Of a DNA stretch of 64,000 nucleotides, positions 8,235 through 17,394 are shown in pieces. Position 1 is the first letter of the stretch, and each line of letters starts with the position of its first letter. The notes beneath the pieces were generated by a model. That model saw only the letters and a list, made by a program, of their open reading frames with translations. It was not told where the DNA came from and made no database searches. Source of the DNA: Acidobacteriota bacterium (GTDB lineage: Bacteria > Acidobacteriota > Holophagae > Thermotomaculales > Thermotomaculaceae); the NCBI GenBank assembly GCA_013152385.1, contig JAADGL010000053.1:1-64000 (forward strand). The letters run 5' to 3'. Made by a program: the position numbers and the translations under genes.

Positions 8235-8280
8235 ATTCCATCCTCCCGAAGATGATTTCAGACAGGTAATCCATGCACTT

Positions 8281-8335
8281 TGACCAAAGCGGTCACAAAT
8301 ATGACCGTTAAGTCATTATACTGACTATCGAGTCA
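8281..8335. promoter_or_regulatory. three operator-like palindromes upstream of tetR
   Basis: TGACC-n5-GGTCA (8281-8295), ATGAC-n6-GTCAT (8301-8316) and TGACT-n4-AGTCA (8322-8335) share TGAC/GTCA half-sites. Their TGAC motifs start 21 and 20 bp apart, about two helical turns, so bound dimers would lie on one face of the DNA. The third lies inside the promoter spacer and the second overlaps the -10 box. They are probably sites for the TetR encoded next door. Confidence 0.75.
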
Positions 8336-8342
8336 ATGTCAA
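8315..8342 (-). promoter_or_regulatory. sigma70-type promoter of the tetR-efflux operon
   Basis: On the minus strand, TTGACA (plus 8337-8342), a 16-bp spacer and TATAAT (plus 8315-8320), both boxes fully consensus. Transcription would start near 8,308, about 74 nt before the tetR ATG. Such a strong promoter with operators on it fits a normally repressed operon. Confidence 0.85.
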
Positions 8343-8503
8343 CCGTATTATCGCCCCGGCTGTAAACTATTTTTCACATGTAAAATAAACTGTAATATTT
8401 TTATTACATGAATGAAAAACTCTTCTTATTTATTTTCTATATATTATATATTTGGCAAAGCTCTTGCATTAACAAACGGCATCTTTGATGTACGGAGGTT
8501 ATA

Positions 8504-9019
8504 ATGACACTGACAGAAGTTTTGGTTACCATCGGAATTTCTTCCATCGTTACCCTTGGCGGCACGGGGCTGGCACTGCATCCCCGAAAAATGAGGATGG
8601 AGGCCGCGGCCATGCGGCTTTTCGGAATGATGAGCCGTTCCCGCTCCACCGCCATGGCCACAGGGGGATACGCCGGTGTTTTCATGGAGAAAAACAGGGA
8701 AAGCGGTAAAACCACTTTCTGGCGGGTTGTTGACGGAAACAGCAACGGGCTGAGGCGCCGGGAAATTGAGAACGGAATTGACAAAAAAATCGGGAAGGGA
8801 TTTACGCTGGAAAAAGATTATCCCGGAGTCCGAATGCGGTATTCCGGGCTGACAGGGGGAATTATATCTTTTTCTCCGGCTTTTAAATCATCCAGCGGTT
8901 CGGTTTATTTCTTTACCGAAGACCCGGCGGAGGGCAAAATCAGAATTAAACTCTACGGGTTATCCACCCTGACCCATCCGGTACGGGTTTTCCCCGACGG
9001 CAGGGAGAAACCGCTGTGA
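8504..9019 (+). CDS. FimT/GspH-like pseudopilin without a visible leader
   Basis: 171-residue protein. The first 20 residues form a type IV pilin-like hydrophobic helix with Glu5 (MTLTEVLVTIGISSIV), as in mature prepilins. A spacer and a beta-rich C-terminal domain typical of GspH/FimT minor pseudopilins follow. Normally a short basic leader ending in Gly precedes the helix. Here the initiator Met takes that place, and an in-frame stop at 8,486 with no alternative start between rules out a longer leader. A good GGAGG site precedes the ATG at 8,504. It overlaps dprA by 4 bp (GTGA). FimT proteins in some Gram-negatives bind DNA during natural transformation, which matches the DprA partner. Function here is inferred. 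Confidence 0.75.
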   Translation: MTLTEVLVTIGISSIVTLGGTGLALHPRKMRMEAAAMRLFGMMSRSRSTAMATGGYAGVFMEKNRESGKTTFWRVVDGNSNGLRRREIENGIDKKIGKGFTLEKDYPGVRMRYSGLTGGIISFSPAFKSSSGSVYFFTEDPAEGKIRIKLYGLSTLTHPVRVFPDGREKPL

Positions 9020-10044
9020 TTCGGGAATGGCTGATGCTGCACCGGGCACAGGGCTTTTCCCTCCGGACAAAGAAAACCGCCCTGATGAAACATAACGGAG
9101 AGGTTTCCGAAACCCTGCGCTTTTTAAAGAAGAAAGGATTGTCCACAGATGAAGCATCGGATAAGCACGTTATCCAGGAAATAAAGAAGCTGGGCGGGTG
9201 GATTATTACTTTTCCGGATGATGATTACCCGCCCCTGCTCCGGGAAATTTCCGATCCCCCCCTTTGCATTTTCGGCATCGGAGAACGCTCGGCACTTTCC
9301 CGGCCGGCAATCGCTTTTGTGGGAACCCGCCGGGCCACTCAATACGGATTCAACGCCTGCGCAAAACTGATTCGGGAACTGTCTCCCGCCAGGCCGGTGA
9401 TTGTCAGCGGAATGGCTTCGGGAATCGATACCCGTGCCCACATTGCCGCGCTGGAAAACAGTTTACAGACAATCGCGGTTCTCGGAACCGGGTTGAATGT
9501 CATCTATCCCAGAGAAAACCGGAATCTTTTTCAGCGGATTACTGAACATGGCGCCGTCATTTCCGAATGCGACCCGGACACAAAACCGGAGCCCTTCCGC
9601 TTCCCGATACGAAACCGGATTATCAGCGGAATCAGCGAAGGGCTTGTGATTGTGGAAGCCAGAGAAAAAAGCGGAACCCTGATTACCATGCGCCTCGCGC
9701 TGGAACAGAACCGGGAGGTTTTCGCGGTGCCGGGACGGCTCTTTGACCAGGCTTCGGCTTCTACAAACCGGGCCATCCAGAGGGGGGAAGCCAAACCGGT
9801 AAGCAGGGGGGCCGATATTCTGGAGGAGTTGATTGCGTTTGACATCCTCGGAAAATCTGATACAGTCGTTCCCGAATCCGCGCCGGGGCTCCTCGGGCTT
9901 CTTGAAGAAAATGCCAGAAGCATTGATGAGCTTGAGGCGTTGAGCGGCCTTCCGAGAAGTCAGGTGCTCATGGAAATCACCATGCTGGAAATGGACGGCC
10001 GCATCGAAAAGAACGGGGCAAACCAGTTCAGAAAGAGAGAGTAA
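9016..10044 (+). CDS. dprA: DNA-processing protein DprA
   Basis: 342-residue DprA/Smf protein that loads RecA on incoming single-stranded DNA in natural transformation. Visible elements are an N-terminal helical region, the Rossmann-like core from about residue 95 with GTRRATQYG, SGMASGIDTRAH, VLGTGLNVIYPRENRNLF and EKSGTLITMRLALEQNR motifs, and a C-terminal winged-helix domain (about 285-342). The GTG start overlaps the pseudopilin stop. The end overlaps topA (TAATG). The dprA-topA order is common in many bacteria, and the upstream pseudopilin is the unusual part. Confidence 0.95.
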   Translation: MIREWLMLHRAQGFSLRTKKTALMKHNGEVSETLRFLKKKGLSTDEASDKHVIQEIKKLGGWIITFPDDDYPPLLREISDPPLCIFGIGERSALSRPAIAFVGTRRATQYGFNACAKLIRELSPARPVIVSGMASGIDTRAHIAALENSLQTIAVLGTGLNVIYPRENRNLFQRITEHGAVISECDPDTKPEPFRFPIRNRIISGISEGLVIVEAREKSGTLITMRLALEQNREVFAVPGRLFDQASASTNRAIQRGEAKPVSRGADILEELIAFDILGKSDTVVPESAPGLLGLLEENARSIDELEALSGLPRSQVLMEITMLEMDGRIEKNGANQFRKRE

Positions 10045-12356
10045 TGGCAAAAAAACTGCTGATTGTCGAGTCACCCGCAAAATCACGGACCATTTCAAAA
10101 TACCTGGGAAAGGATTTTCAGGTGGAAGCCACCATGGGCCACATCATTGATTTACCCAAGTCAAAACTGGGTGTGGATCCGGAAAACAATTTTGAACCCC
10201 AGTATGTCGTAATCCCTGAAAAGAAGAATGTAGTCACTTCCCTGAAACGGAAGGCAGCATCTGCGGAAGAAATCTTCCTCGCAGCCGACCCGGATCGGGA
10301 GGGAGAAGCCATCTGCTGGCACCTGCACAACCTTTTAAAGAAAAAGGGGCGGATTATTCACCGGGTTCTCTTTAATGAGATTACAAAAACCAGTATCAGA
10401 AAAGCGGTGGAAAACCCCGGCGAAATCGACTTGAACAAGTTTAACGCCCAGCAGGCCCGGCGTATCGTGGACAGGCTGGTGGGGTATAAAGTGTCTCCGC
10501 TGCTCTGGGAAAAAGTAAAACGGGGGCTGTCCGCGGGACGGGTTCAGACTGTGGCGCTCCGAATCATCTGTGAACGGGAAAAAAAGATTCGTGCTTTTAA
10601 TAAAGAAGAATACTGGTCTGTGACCGGGCACTTTATTACCGGAAAAGGCGATGAAATTATCGCGAAACTGGGCCGCGTCAACGGCAAGAAGGTCCGTTCC
10701 GGAAATGCGAAAAGCGCTTTTACCGTCACCTCGAAGGAACAGGCGGAAGAGATTCTGTCCCAACTGAAAGCCGGGAATTTTACCGTTTCCGCGCTGAACA
10801 AAAAGGAAAAGAAACGGCGCCCGCTGCCACCCTTCATCACCAGTAAACTGCAGCAGGAAGCCTCCCGCGCGCTGGGATTTTCAGTTAAAAAAACCATGAC
10901 CACCGCCCAGCACCTCTATGAAGGAAAAGACGTCGGCCAACAGGGGCCGGTGGGGCTCATCACATACATGAGAACCGATTCCACCCGCATTGCGGCGCAG
11001 GCGCTGGACGAAGCCCGGGATTTCATCAGTGAAACCATGGGGAAAAATCAGATTCCCGCCCGGCCCAACATTTTTGCCGCCAAATCCGGCGCTCAGGATG
11101 CCCATGAGGCCATCCGCCCCACCATGGTTCACCTGTCACCGGACAAAATCAAAAAGTACCTGACCCGGGATGAACTGGCACTGTACACCCTGATCTGGAA
11201 ACGCTTTGTGGCATCCCAGATGATTCCCGCCGTTTTACACGAAACCACCGTGACCATCAGCTCCGGAATCTATGATTTCATCGCCGGCGGTACTACACTT
11301 GTGGAACCGGGCTTTACAAAGATATACAATCCCGGAATCGCAAAAGACAAACTGCTGGCTCCGATTTCAGAAGGAGAAAGCCTCACGGCAAAGGAACTGA
11401 TTCCCGAACAGCACTTTACCACTCCACCGGCCCGCTTCACCGAAGCCACGCTGGTGAAAGAGCTGGAAAGCAACGGCATCGGGCGGCCCAGTACTTACGC
11501 ATCCATCATTTCGGTGATTCAGAATCGGGAATATGCCGAACAACGGGAAAAGAAATTTTATCCCACCGCACTGGGAGAACTGGTCAATGATATTCTGGTC
11601 AAAGCTTTTCCCGATATTTTTGACATCCGCTACACCGCAGAACTGGAAAATCAACTGGACAGTATCGGACAGGGCGAAATGGATTGGCAGGAACTTCTGA
11701 AAACCTTTTATCAGCGTTTTTCCGGTGAACTGAAAAATGCCAGTGACAATATCGCGAATGTCAAACGAAACGGGCTTCCAACCGACGAAAAGTGCGGGAA
11801 ATGCGGTTCCCCGATGGTGATTAAAGTCGGGCGCTACGGCCTGTTTATGGCGTGCAGCAACTATCCGGAATGCAAAAATACCCGGGATATCAGCAGCGAT
11901 AATGAAGAAAGCCAGACAGAAGAAACTTGTCCCAAGTGCGGAAAACCCCTTGTCTTAAAATCCGGACGCTACGGCAAATACTTTCAGTGCAGCGATTATC
12001 CGGAATGCGATTACCGGAAATCAAAGAAAAACGGAGAAGTCAAACAGTTGGAGCGGAACTGCCCCAAGTGCGGAAAACCCCTCGTGGAACGGAAAGGGCG
12101 GTATGGAACCTTTGTTTCCTGTTCCGGCTATCCGGAATGCCGCTACATTGAGAACGGCAAGAAAGAACTGGATATTCCCTGTCCCAAATGCGGGGAAGGA
12201 AAGGTGGTGCAGCGGAGAACCCGGAGAGGCAAAACGTTTTACGGTTGTTCCCGGTATCCCGACTGTGATTTTGTTTCATGGACCCGTCCCGGAACAGAGA
12301 AGAAAAAAGAAAGCGGAAAAAAAGGGAAAAAAAGCACCGCTCCGAAATCAGACTAA
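10044..12356 (+). CDS. topA: DNA topoisomerase I
   Basis: 770-residue type IA topoisomerase that relaxes negative supercoils. The Toprim domain is at the N-terminus (LLIVESPAKSRTISKYLG, with the acidic DPDREGEA metal site). The catalytic tyrosine is Tyr308 in YMRTDSTR. The gate and clamp domains are complete. The C-terminus carries four C4 zinc fingers in tandem (about residues 583-745: CGKCG, two CPKCGKP and CPKCGEG units, each closing with CSxYPxC), then a lysine-rich tail. Translationally coupled to dprA through a TAATG overlap. A new promoter follows before rpmE. Confidence 0.97.
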   Translation: MAKKLLIVESPAKSRTISKYLGKDFQVEATMGHIIDLPKSKLGVDPENNFEPQYVVIPEKKNVVTSLKRKAASAEEIFLAADPDREGEAICWHLHNLLKKKGRIIHRVLFNEITKTSIRKAVENPGEIDLNKFNAQQARRIVDRLVGYKVSPLLWEKVKRGLSAGRVQTVALRIICEREKKIRAFNKEEYWSVTGHFITGKGDEIIAKLGRVNGKKVRSGNAKSAFTVTSKEQAEEILSQLKAGNFTVSALNKKEKKRRPLPPFITSKLQQEASRALGFSVKKTMTTAQHLYEGKDVGQQGPVGLITYMRTDSTRIAAQALDEARDFISETMGKNQIPARPNIFAAKSGAQDAHEAIRPTMVHLSPDKIKKYLTRDELALYTLIWKRFVASQMIPAVLHETTVTISSGIYDFIAGGTTLVEPGFTKIYNPGIAKDKLLAPISEGESLTAKELIPEQHFTTPPARFTEATLVKELESNGIGRPSTYASIISVIQNREYAEQREKKFYPTALGELVNDILVKAFPDIFDIRYTAELENQLDSIGQGEMDWQELLKTFYQRFSGELKNASDNIANVKRNGLPTDEKCGKCGSPMVIKVGRYGLFMACSNYPECKNTRDISSDNEESQTEETCPKCGKPLVLKSGRYGKYFQCSDYPECDYRKSKKNGEVKQLERNCPKCGKPLVERKGRYGTFVSCSGYPECRYIENGKKELDIPCPKCGEGKVVQRRTRRGKTFYGCSRYPDCDFVSWTRPGTEKKKESGKKGKKSTAPKSD

Positions 12357-12364
12357 AAAGTTCT

Positions 12365-12392
12365 TTGCAATGCGGGGTTGTTGCACTATAAT
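12365..12392 (+). promoter_or_regulatory. promoter for rpmE-prfA-prmC-murA
   Basis: TTGCAA (12365-12370), a 16-bp spacer and a consensus TATAAT (12387-12392) lie directly after the topA stop. Transcription would start near 12,399, giving a leader of about 30 nt to the rpmE ATG. Confidence 0.8.
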
Positions 12393-12428
12393 GTGAACCC
12401 TGAGTGGATCTTTAAGGAGGATTGTGCA

Positions 12429-12638
12429 ATGAAAAAGAACATTCACCCGGAATATAATGAAGTGACCGTCACCTGTGCATGTGGCAACACGTTCAAGACC
12501 CGGTCAACCAAAAAAGAAATTTCGGTGGAAATATGCTCGGCCTGTCATCCCTTTTTCACAGGGAAACAGAAACTCATTGATGCCGCCGGCCGTGTTGAGA
12601 AATTCAAACGCCGCTATGGAAACAAGGGGAAAAACTGA
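12429..12638 (+). CDS. rpmE: 50S ribosomal protein L31 (zinc-binding type)
   Basis: 69-residue L31 with the family core [12 protein letters not shown] and the cysteine-containing CACG and [10 protein letters not shown] segments of the zinc-ribbon form, ending in a basic KFKRRYG tail. The start at 12,429 is fixed by the AAGGAGG site and by homology at the N-terminus. It sits 9 bp before prfA. The cysteine form binds zinc and, in bacteria that also have a cysteine-free paralogue, is replaced under zinc starvation. Confidence 0.96.
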   Translation: MKKNIHPEYNEVTVTCACGNTFKTRSTKKEISVEICSACHPFFTGKQKLIDAAGRVEKFKRRYGNKGKN

Positions 12639-12647
12639 GCACCGCAG

Positions 12648-13730
12648 ATGTTTGACAAACTTGCGGACATCGAAAATGATTTTGAAAACCTGACACGAAA
12701 AATGAGTGATCCTGAGGTAGCTCAGGATCATTCTCTTTTTCGCAGACTTTCCAAACAACGTTCGGAACTGGAACCTCTGGTCGCCGCTTACCGGGATTAC
12801 ATGCAAATCAAGGAGCAGATTGCCGATACGAAAGAAATGATTTCGGATTCCGGCAGTGACAGGGAAATGAAAGCGCTGGCGGAAGAAGAACTGCTCTCCC
12901 TGAAAGAGAAACTGACTGCCCTTGAAGAGAAACTGAAAGTCCTGCTCCTTCCAAAAGACCCCAATGATGAAAAGAACGTGGTTCTGGAAGTCCGGGCCGG
13001 TACCGGCGGCGATGAAGCCGCACTATTTGCCGCTGAAATTTTCCGCATGTACAGCCGGTACGCGGAAAAACGGAACTGGAAACTGGAAATCATGGATATC
13101 AACCAGACCGGTGTCGGGGGCTTAAAAGAAGTGGTTGCAGTGATTGAAGGCCGCTACGCATACTCCCGGCTGAAATACGAAAGCGGTGTTCACCGGGTTC
13201 AGCGGGTCCCGCAGACAGAATCCGGCGGCCGCATCCATACCTCCGCCGTAACGGTGGCTGTGCTGCCGGAAGTGGACGCTGTTGAAGTCAACGTCAGTGA
13301 CAAAGACCTGCGTATTGACCGCTACTGTTCCTCCGGCCCCGGGGGCCAGTCGGTAAATACCACCTATTCCGCCATCCGGATCACCCACATTCCCAGCGGC
13401 CTTGTGGTCACCTGCCAGGATGAAAAATCACAGATTAAAAACAAAGAAAAAGCCATGCGGGTCCTTCGTTCCCGGCTTTACGAAATGGAACAGGAAAAAC
13501 AGCAGGCTGAAATCGCGAAAGACCGGAAAAATCAGGTGGGAAGCGGAGACAGAAGTGAAAAAATCCGTACCTACAATTTTCCACAGAGCCGGGTCACCGA
13601 CCACCGGGTCGGGAAAACCATCCATCAACTCACCGCTTTTCTGGACGGTGAACTGGACGAAATCATTGACGCTCTCATTGCTCACTACCAGACCATCGCC
13701 ATGAAAGAAGCCTCGGCTTCCCGGGGATAA
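12648..13730 (+). CDS. prfA: peptide chain release factor 1
   Basis: 360 residues. It recognises UAA/UAG stops and triggers peptide release. The GGQ motif is at about residues 230-232 in [15 protein letters not shown]. The stop-reading PxT tripeptide is in RVPQTES, confirming RF1 rather than RF2 (SPF). The N-terminal coiled coil is present. The ribosome-binding site before the ATG is weak, and the gene is probably helped by the translation of rpmE 9 bp upstream. Followed by prmC, which methylates the GGQ glutamine. Confidence 0.97.
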   Translation: MFDKLADIENDFENLTRKMSDPEVAQDHSLFRRLSKQRSELEPLVAAYRDYMQIKEQIADTKEMISDSGSDREMKALAEEELLSLKEKLTALEEKLKVLLLPKDPNDEKNVVLEVRAGTGGDEAALFAAEIFRMYSRYAEKRNWKLEIMDINQTGVGGLKEVVAVIEGRYAYSRLKYESGVHRVQRVPQTESGGRIHTSAVTVAVLPEVDAVEVNVSDKDLRIDRYCSSGPGGQSVNTTYSAIRITHIPSGLVVTCQDEKSQIKNKEKAMRVLRSRLYEMEQEKQQAEIAKDRKNQVGSGDRSEKIRTYNFPQSRVTDHRVGKTIHQLTAFLDGELDEIIDALIAHYQTIAMKEASASRG

Positions 13731-13742
13731 ACCGCCGGAAAG

Positions 13743-14600
13743 ATGAATCGGGACGACACGACCCGCCTGCACCTGAAAAATGCGGTAAAAACGCTGGGAA
13801 ATGCCGGAATTCCGCTTGCCCGAAATGAAATCACTCAAATTATCAGCCATTTTTTCTCTATCCCCCGTTACCGGGCCGTAACCGGAGATTTCCGGCTCTC
13901 TTCCCCTCAATGGCAGCAGTTCCAAAAAGCCATTCAACAGCGCAGTTCCCGTATTCCCCTGCAATATATCCTCGGCAGCTGCAGTTTCTGGAAACACGAA
14001 TTTACCGTTACACCGGATGTACTGATTCCCCGGCCCGAAACCGAACATCTTGTTGAAACCGCTCTGAACTATCTGCCGAAAAACGGAAATGAGGTTGTGG
14101 TGGACTGCTGCACCGGTTCCGGCTGCGTGGCAATTTCCCTGGCGTGGGAGCGGCCGAATACCCGGGTCATCGGCTGTGACATTTCTTCCGCAGCACTGAA
14201 AGTTGCCGAAGAAAACAGGACAAAAATCGGTGTAGACAATTGCTCTTTTCTCACATCGGATATGCTTCAATCATTGAAAGCCGGATCCGTGGACATCATC
14301 ACGGCAAATCCGCCCTATGTTTCCCCCGCCGATGCCCCGTCACTTGAGGCAGAGCTCTCTTTTGAACCTGCCGCCGCCCTGTTTTCACAGAAAAACGGCC
14401 TGAATCATATCCGCACCCTTTTGCGGCAGGCACCGGAAATACTTAAAAAAAACGGCTGCCTGATGTTTGAATTCGGGTATAATCAGGGGGAAGCTGTTCG
14501 GAAACTGGCAGAAAATGACGTTTCCGGAAGAATCCGCCAATTTACGATTATTAAGGATTTAAACGGTTATGAGCGAATTGGATTTCTCCGTTATGCCTGA
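13743..14600 (+). CDS. prmC: release-factor glutamine methyltransferase PrmC/HemK
   Basis: 285-residue SAM-dependent methyltransferase that modifies the Gln of the GGQ motif in release factors. It shows an N-terminal helical substrate domain, the SAM-binding VVDCCTGSGCVAISLAW motif, GCDISSAAL, and the catalytic NPPY at residues 189-192. The prfA-prmC pairing, 12 bp apart, is classical. Its 3' end overlaps the start of murA. Confidence 0.96.
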   Translation: MNRDDTTRLHLKNAVKTLGNAGIPLARNEITQIISHFFSIPRYRAVTGDFRLSSPQWQQFQKAIQQRSSRIPLQYILGSCSFWKHEFTVTPDVLIPRPETEHLVETALNYLPKNGNEVVVDCCTGSGCVAISLAWERPNTRVIGCDISSAALKVAEENRTKIGVDNCSFLTSDMLQSLKAGSVDIITANPPYVSPADAPSLEAELSFEPAAALFSQKNGLNHIRTLLRQAPEILKKNGCLMFEFGYNQGEAVRKLAENDVSGRIRQFTIIKDLNGYERIGFLRYA

Positions 14601-15855
14601 CAAATTGACAATCCGGGGAGGAATACGCCTGACCGGGAGTGTTGAAATTTCCGGTGCCAAAAATGCCGCACTTCCCCTGATTGCCGCATCCATTCTGTCC
14701 GAAGACGGCCTGGAACTGAACAATGTTCCGGATGTGATGGATGTCCGGACCCTTTTGAAAGCAATGGAACGCCTCGGTGCCATCGTAGATTTCCAGTCGG
14801 AAAGCGGCAGATTGATTTTGAATACCAAAAATGTCCGGCCGGATGAAATCCCCTACGACATTGTCAGAAAAATGAGGGCATCTGTCCTTTTAATGGGCCC
14901 GCTCCTGGGACGGTTCCGGGAAGCCCATGTGTACACCCCCGGGGGCTGTGCCATCGGCGCCCGGCCCATTGACGAACACATACAGGCATTCCAGAAACTC
15001 GGTGCGGATTACCGGATTGAATCCGGTTTTGCCATTCTCCGGGCACCGAAAATCAAAGGCACGCAAATCCTCTTTGATCGGGTAACGGTGACCGGAACAG
15101 AAAATGCCATCATGGCGGCGGTACTGGCGGAAGGTGAAACCATCATCGAACATGCCGCCAATGAACCGGAAGTGGCGGATTTGTGCCATTGCCTGATAAA
15201 AATGGGGGCGGAAATTGACGGCATCGGTACCAGCCGCATCATGATTCAGGGGGTCAACTCCCTTTCCCGCGCCACCCACCGGGTGATTCCCGACCGAATT
15301 GAAGCCGGAACCTACATGATGGCTATTGCCGCAAGCGGCGGCAGCGGAAACCTCTGCGGTGTAAACCCGGAACACCTCCGGATTCCTATCGAAAAACTGG
15401 TAGAAGCCGGGGTGACGGTAACAACCGGAGAAAATACCATTTCGGTGAAAGCCCACCATGACATTCACCCGGTGGATGTGGAAACGTCTCCCTATCCGGG
15501 GTTTCCGACTGATCTCCAGGCCCAGTTTATGGCGCTGATGACTCAGGCGGACGGCGTTTCTTTTGTTAAAGAAACAATTTTTGAAAACCGGTTTCAGCAT
15601 GTTCAGGAATTGAACCGGCTGGGGGCACGGCTGAAAATTGACGGAAACCGGGTCATTGTCCGGGGAGGCACGCCGCTTCAGGGAGCGGAAGTCATGGCAA
15701 CCGACCTTCGCGCCAGCGCTTCACTGGTCATTGCCGGGCTCACCGCATCCGGCACAACAACGGTTCACCGTATCTATCATCTGGACCGGGGATATCACAA
15801 GTTTGAAACAAAACTCCGCAATCTCGGTGCCGATATTTGCCGGATTTCAGAATAG
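14569..15855 (+). CDS. murA: UDP-N-acetylglucosamine 1-carboxyvinyltransferase
   Basis: 428 residues. First committed step of peptidoglycan synthesis, adding enolpyruvate to UDP-GlcNAc. The SGAKNAALPL motif opens the protein, and the catalytic loop has Cys127 in TPGGCAIGARP. This is the residue alkylated by fosfomycin, so the enzyme is expected to be sensitive. Two starts are possible: ATG 14,569 (AAGGA upstream, 32-bp overlap with prmC) and ATG 14,593 (8-bp overlap, poor site). I prefer the first. The 3' end faces the leftward AmgK-like gene with only 2 bp between stop codons and no terminator. Confidence 0.97.
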   Translation: MSELDFSVMPDKLTIRGGIRLTGSVEISGAKNAALPLIAASILSEDGLELNNVPDVMDVRTLLKAMERLGAIVDFQSESGRLILNTKNVRPDEIPYDIVRKMRASVLLMGPLLGRFREAHVYTPGGCAIGARPIDEHIQAFQKLGADYRIESGFAILRAPKIKGTQILFDRVTVTGTENAIMAAVLAEGETIIEHAANEPEVADLCHCLIKMGAEIDGIGTSRIMIQGVNSLSRATHRVIPDRIEAGTYMMAIAASGGSGNLCGVNPEHLRIPIEKLVEAGVTVTTGENTISVKAHHDIHPVDVETSPYPGFPTDLQAQFMALMTQADGVSFVKETIFENRFQHVQELNRLGARLKIDGNRVIVRGGTPLQGAEVMATDLRASASLVIAGLTASGTTTVHRIYHLDRGYHKFETKLRNLGADICRISE

Positions 15856-15857
15856 AT

Positions 15858-16733
15858 TCAAATGATTGCCGATTCCATCAGATTCCGCCACTTTTCCGTT
15901 TCGTTTTTTAACCCGAGTACACGCAGATGTGACAATACATGGCGCATGGCAAGGGGGACAGAATCCCGAAACCATTTTTTGCCTGTTTTATAACCGAACC
16001 AGGAAAAGGTGCCCAGGGCTTTCAGGTTCCGCTGCAATGCGGCCCAGCGCAGCGCGGGAGAGCCGGCCGCCGGTTCCAGTTCCGGAATCATCTCCCCCAA
16101 ATCCAGATAATTGTCAAAAAGAAGGGAAACATTGTCATAAAACTCCGGAGCCGGCCGGGTATCCTGAAAATCAATGATACAGACTTCCCCGTCCCGGACC
16201 AGTATATTCCGGAAATGATAATCCCGGTGGGACAGCACCCACTTTCCCCCTTCCAGTACACGGGCAATTTCGGCGCAAAGGGGAACAAGCCAGGAAATAT
16301 CAAGATTCCTGAAAATTGTATCCCCCGCATGGTTCAGAAAAAAATCCAATTCCTGTTTCAGCCTGATTTTCTGCCCCCCGGCATTTCCGGCATCAAGGTT
16401 TCGGATGAGAGAAATAAACCGGTAAACCGAACGAACAAAATCGGATTTCTCTTCAGCAGTTCCCAATTGATGAAACCAGTTTACACCATCGGTGTTTCCC
16501 CAATCTTCCAGGTACATTTCCATCCGGGCTCTGTCGTACCGGAGAATTTCCGGTACCGGAATGCCGGCGGCACGGTAACGGGCACTCCAAAAGAGATAGT
16601 TATCAAAAGATTCTTCCCCGTCAATCGGGTATTTTGCCAGAATGTGCCCGTGGCCCCGGTAATAGCTGCGGCCGGACGCATCCCCCTTCAACTTTCCGTA
16701 CCCATCCGGTATCCCGAACCGACCATCATTCAT
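15858..16733 (-). CDS. AmgK-like sugar kinase (aminoglycoside phosphotransferase fold)
   Basis: 291 residues. Protein-kinase-like APH fold: the N-terminal GDASGRSYYR segment resembles the DASFRRYFR of AmgK, the catalytic loop HRDYHFRNIL is at 169-178, and the metal site IDFQD at 187-191. AmgK phosphorylates the anomeric carbon of MurNAc/GlcNAc so that MurU can form UDP-MurNAc, recycling cell-wall sugars without MurA. A MurU-like gene lies one gene upstream in the same operon, which supports this over antibiotic resistance or choline kinase. The start at 16,733 has a GGGGGAGAAG site and overlaps radC by 8 bp. The longer frame to 16,814 lacks support. Exact substrate is inferred. Confidence 0.78.
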   Translation of the reverse strand: MNDGRFGIPDGYGKLKGDASGRSYYRGHGHILAKYPIDGEESFDNYLFWSARYRAAGIPVPEILRYDRARMEMYLEDWGNTDGVNWFHQLGTAEEKSDFVRSVYRFISLIRNLDAGNAGGQKIRLKQELDFFLNHAGDTIFRNLDISWLVPLCAEIARVLEGGKWVLSHRDYHFRNILVRDGEVCIIDFQDTRPAPEFYDNVSLLFDNYLDLGEMIPELEPAAGSPALRWAALQRNLKALGTFSWFGYKTGKKWFRDSVPLAMRHVLSHLRVLGLKNETEKWRNLMESAII

Positions 16734-17394
16734 ACGCTTCTCCCCCGAGTTCTTCCCGCTCCGCCAGCGAAATGAACCCTGCCGGAGAAAAAATAAGATG
16801 ATCCCGAAGCACAAGCTCCATCAAACGGCACGCCTGGTTTAATTTTTTTGTAATCAGCAGATCCTCCCGGCTGGGAGAAAGGTTGCCGGAAGGGTGATTG
16901 TGGGCCACAATAATGGATGCGGCCTCCAGTTTCAATGCCTTTTTCAGAATTTCGGAAATAAATACCGGCGCGGCACTGTGGTTTCCCCGGAACATTTGTT
17001 CAAATTCAATTAAAGCACCCTGGGAGTCCAGAAACAGCGCATAAAAACGTTCGCTTCCGTCCACCGGAAGATATCCTCTGAGAAAAGCGTAGACCTCTTT
17101 CGGAGAGGTAAAGCGGTTTTCCCGGAGTTTCAACTGACTCTCGTAGTAGCGCCGGGAAAGCTCCATAACGGCGGCAAGTGTGGCCGCCTTGGCTTTTCCC
17201 AGCCCTTTGACAGTCAGCAGGCTCTCTACTTTCCGGTCAAAGAGTGCGGATAAGCCTCCACAGCCTGCCACAAGCTCCTCCGACAGCTCCACAACACCCT
17301 TTCCCGCTCTGCCGGTCCGGATCAAAATCGCCACAAGCTCACCGTCCGTTAATGCCTCCGGGCCCAGTGCCAACAATCTCTCCCTCGGTTTCAT
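16726..17394 (-). CDS. radC: RadC/JAMM-domain protein
   Basis: 222 residues. An N-terminal helix-hairpin-helix region (about 1-75, SLLTVKGLGKAKAATLAA) is followed by a JAMM/MPN+ metalloprotease-like domain with the zinc signature HNHPSG at 165-170 and the downstream Ser and Asp of SPSRED. The cellular role of RadC is unresolved despite its name. Here it is sandwiched between MurU-like and AmgK-like genes with 4-bp and 8-bp overlaps, which is an odd place for it and suggests it is only co-transcribed. Confidence 0.93.
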   Translation of the reverse strand: MKPRERLLALGPEALTDGELVAILIRTGRAGKGVVELSEELVAGCGGLSALFDRKVESLLTVKGLGKAKAATLAAVMELSRRYYESQLKLRENRFTSPKEVYAFLRGYLPVDGSERFYALFLDSQGALIEFEQMFRGNHSAAPVFISEILKKALKLEAASIIVAHNHPSGNLSPSREDLLITKKLNQACRLMELVLRDHLIFSPAGFISLAEREELGGEAYE

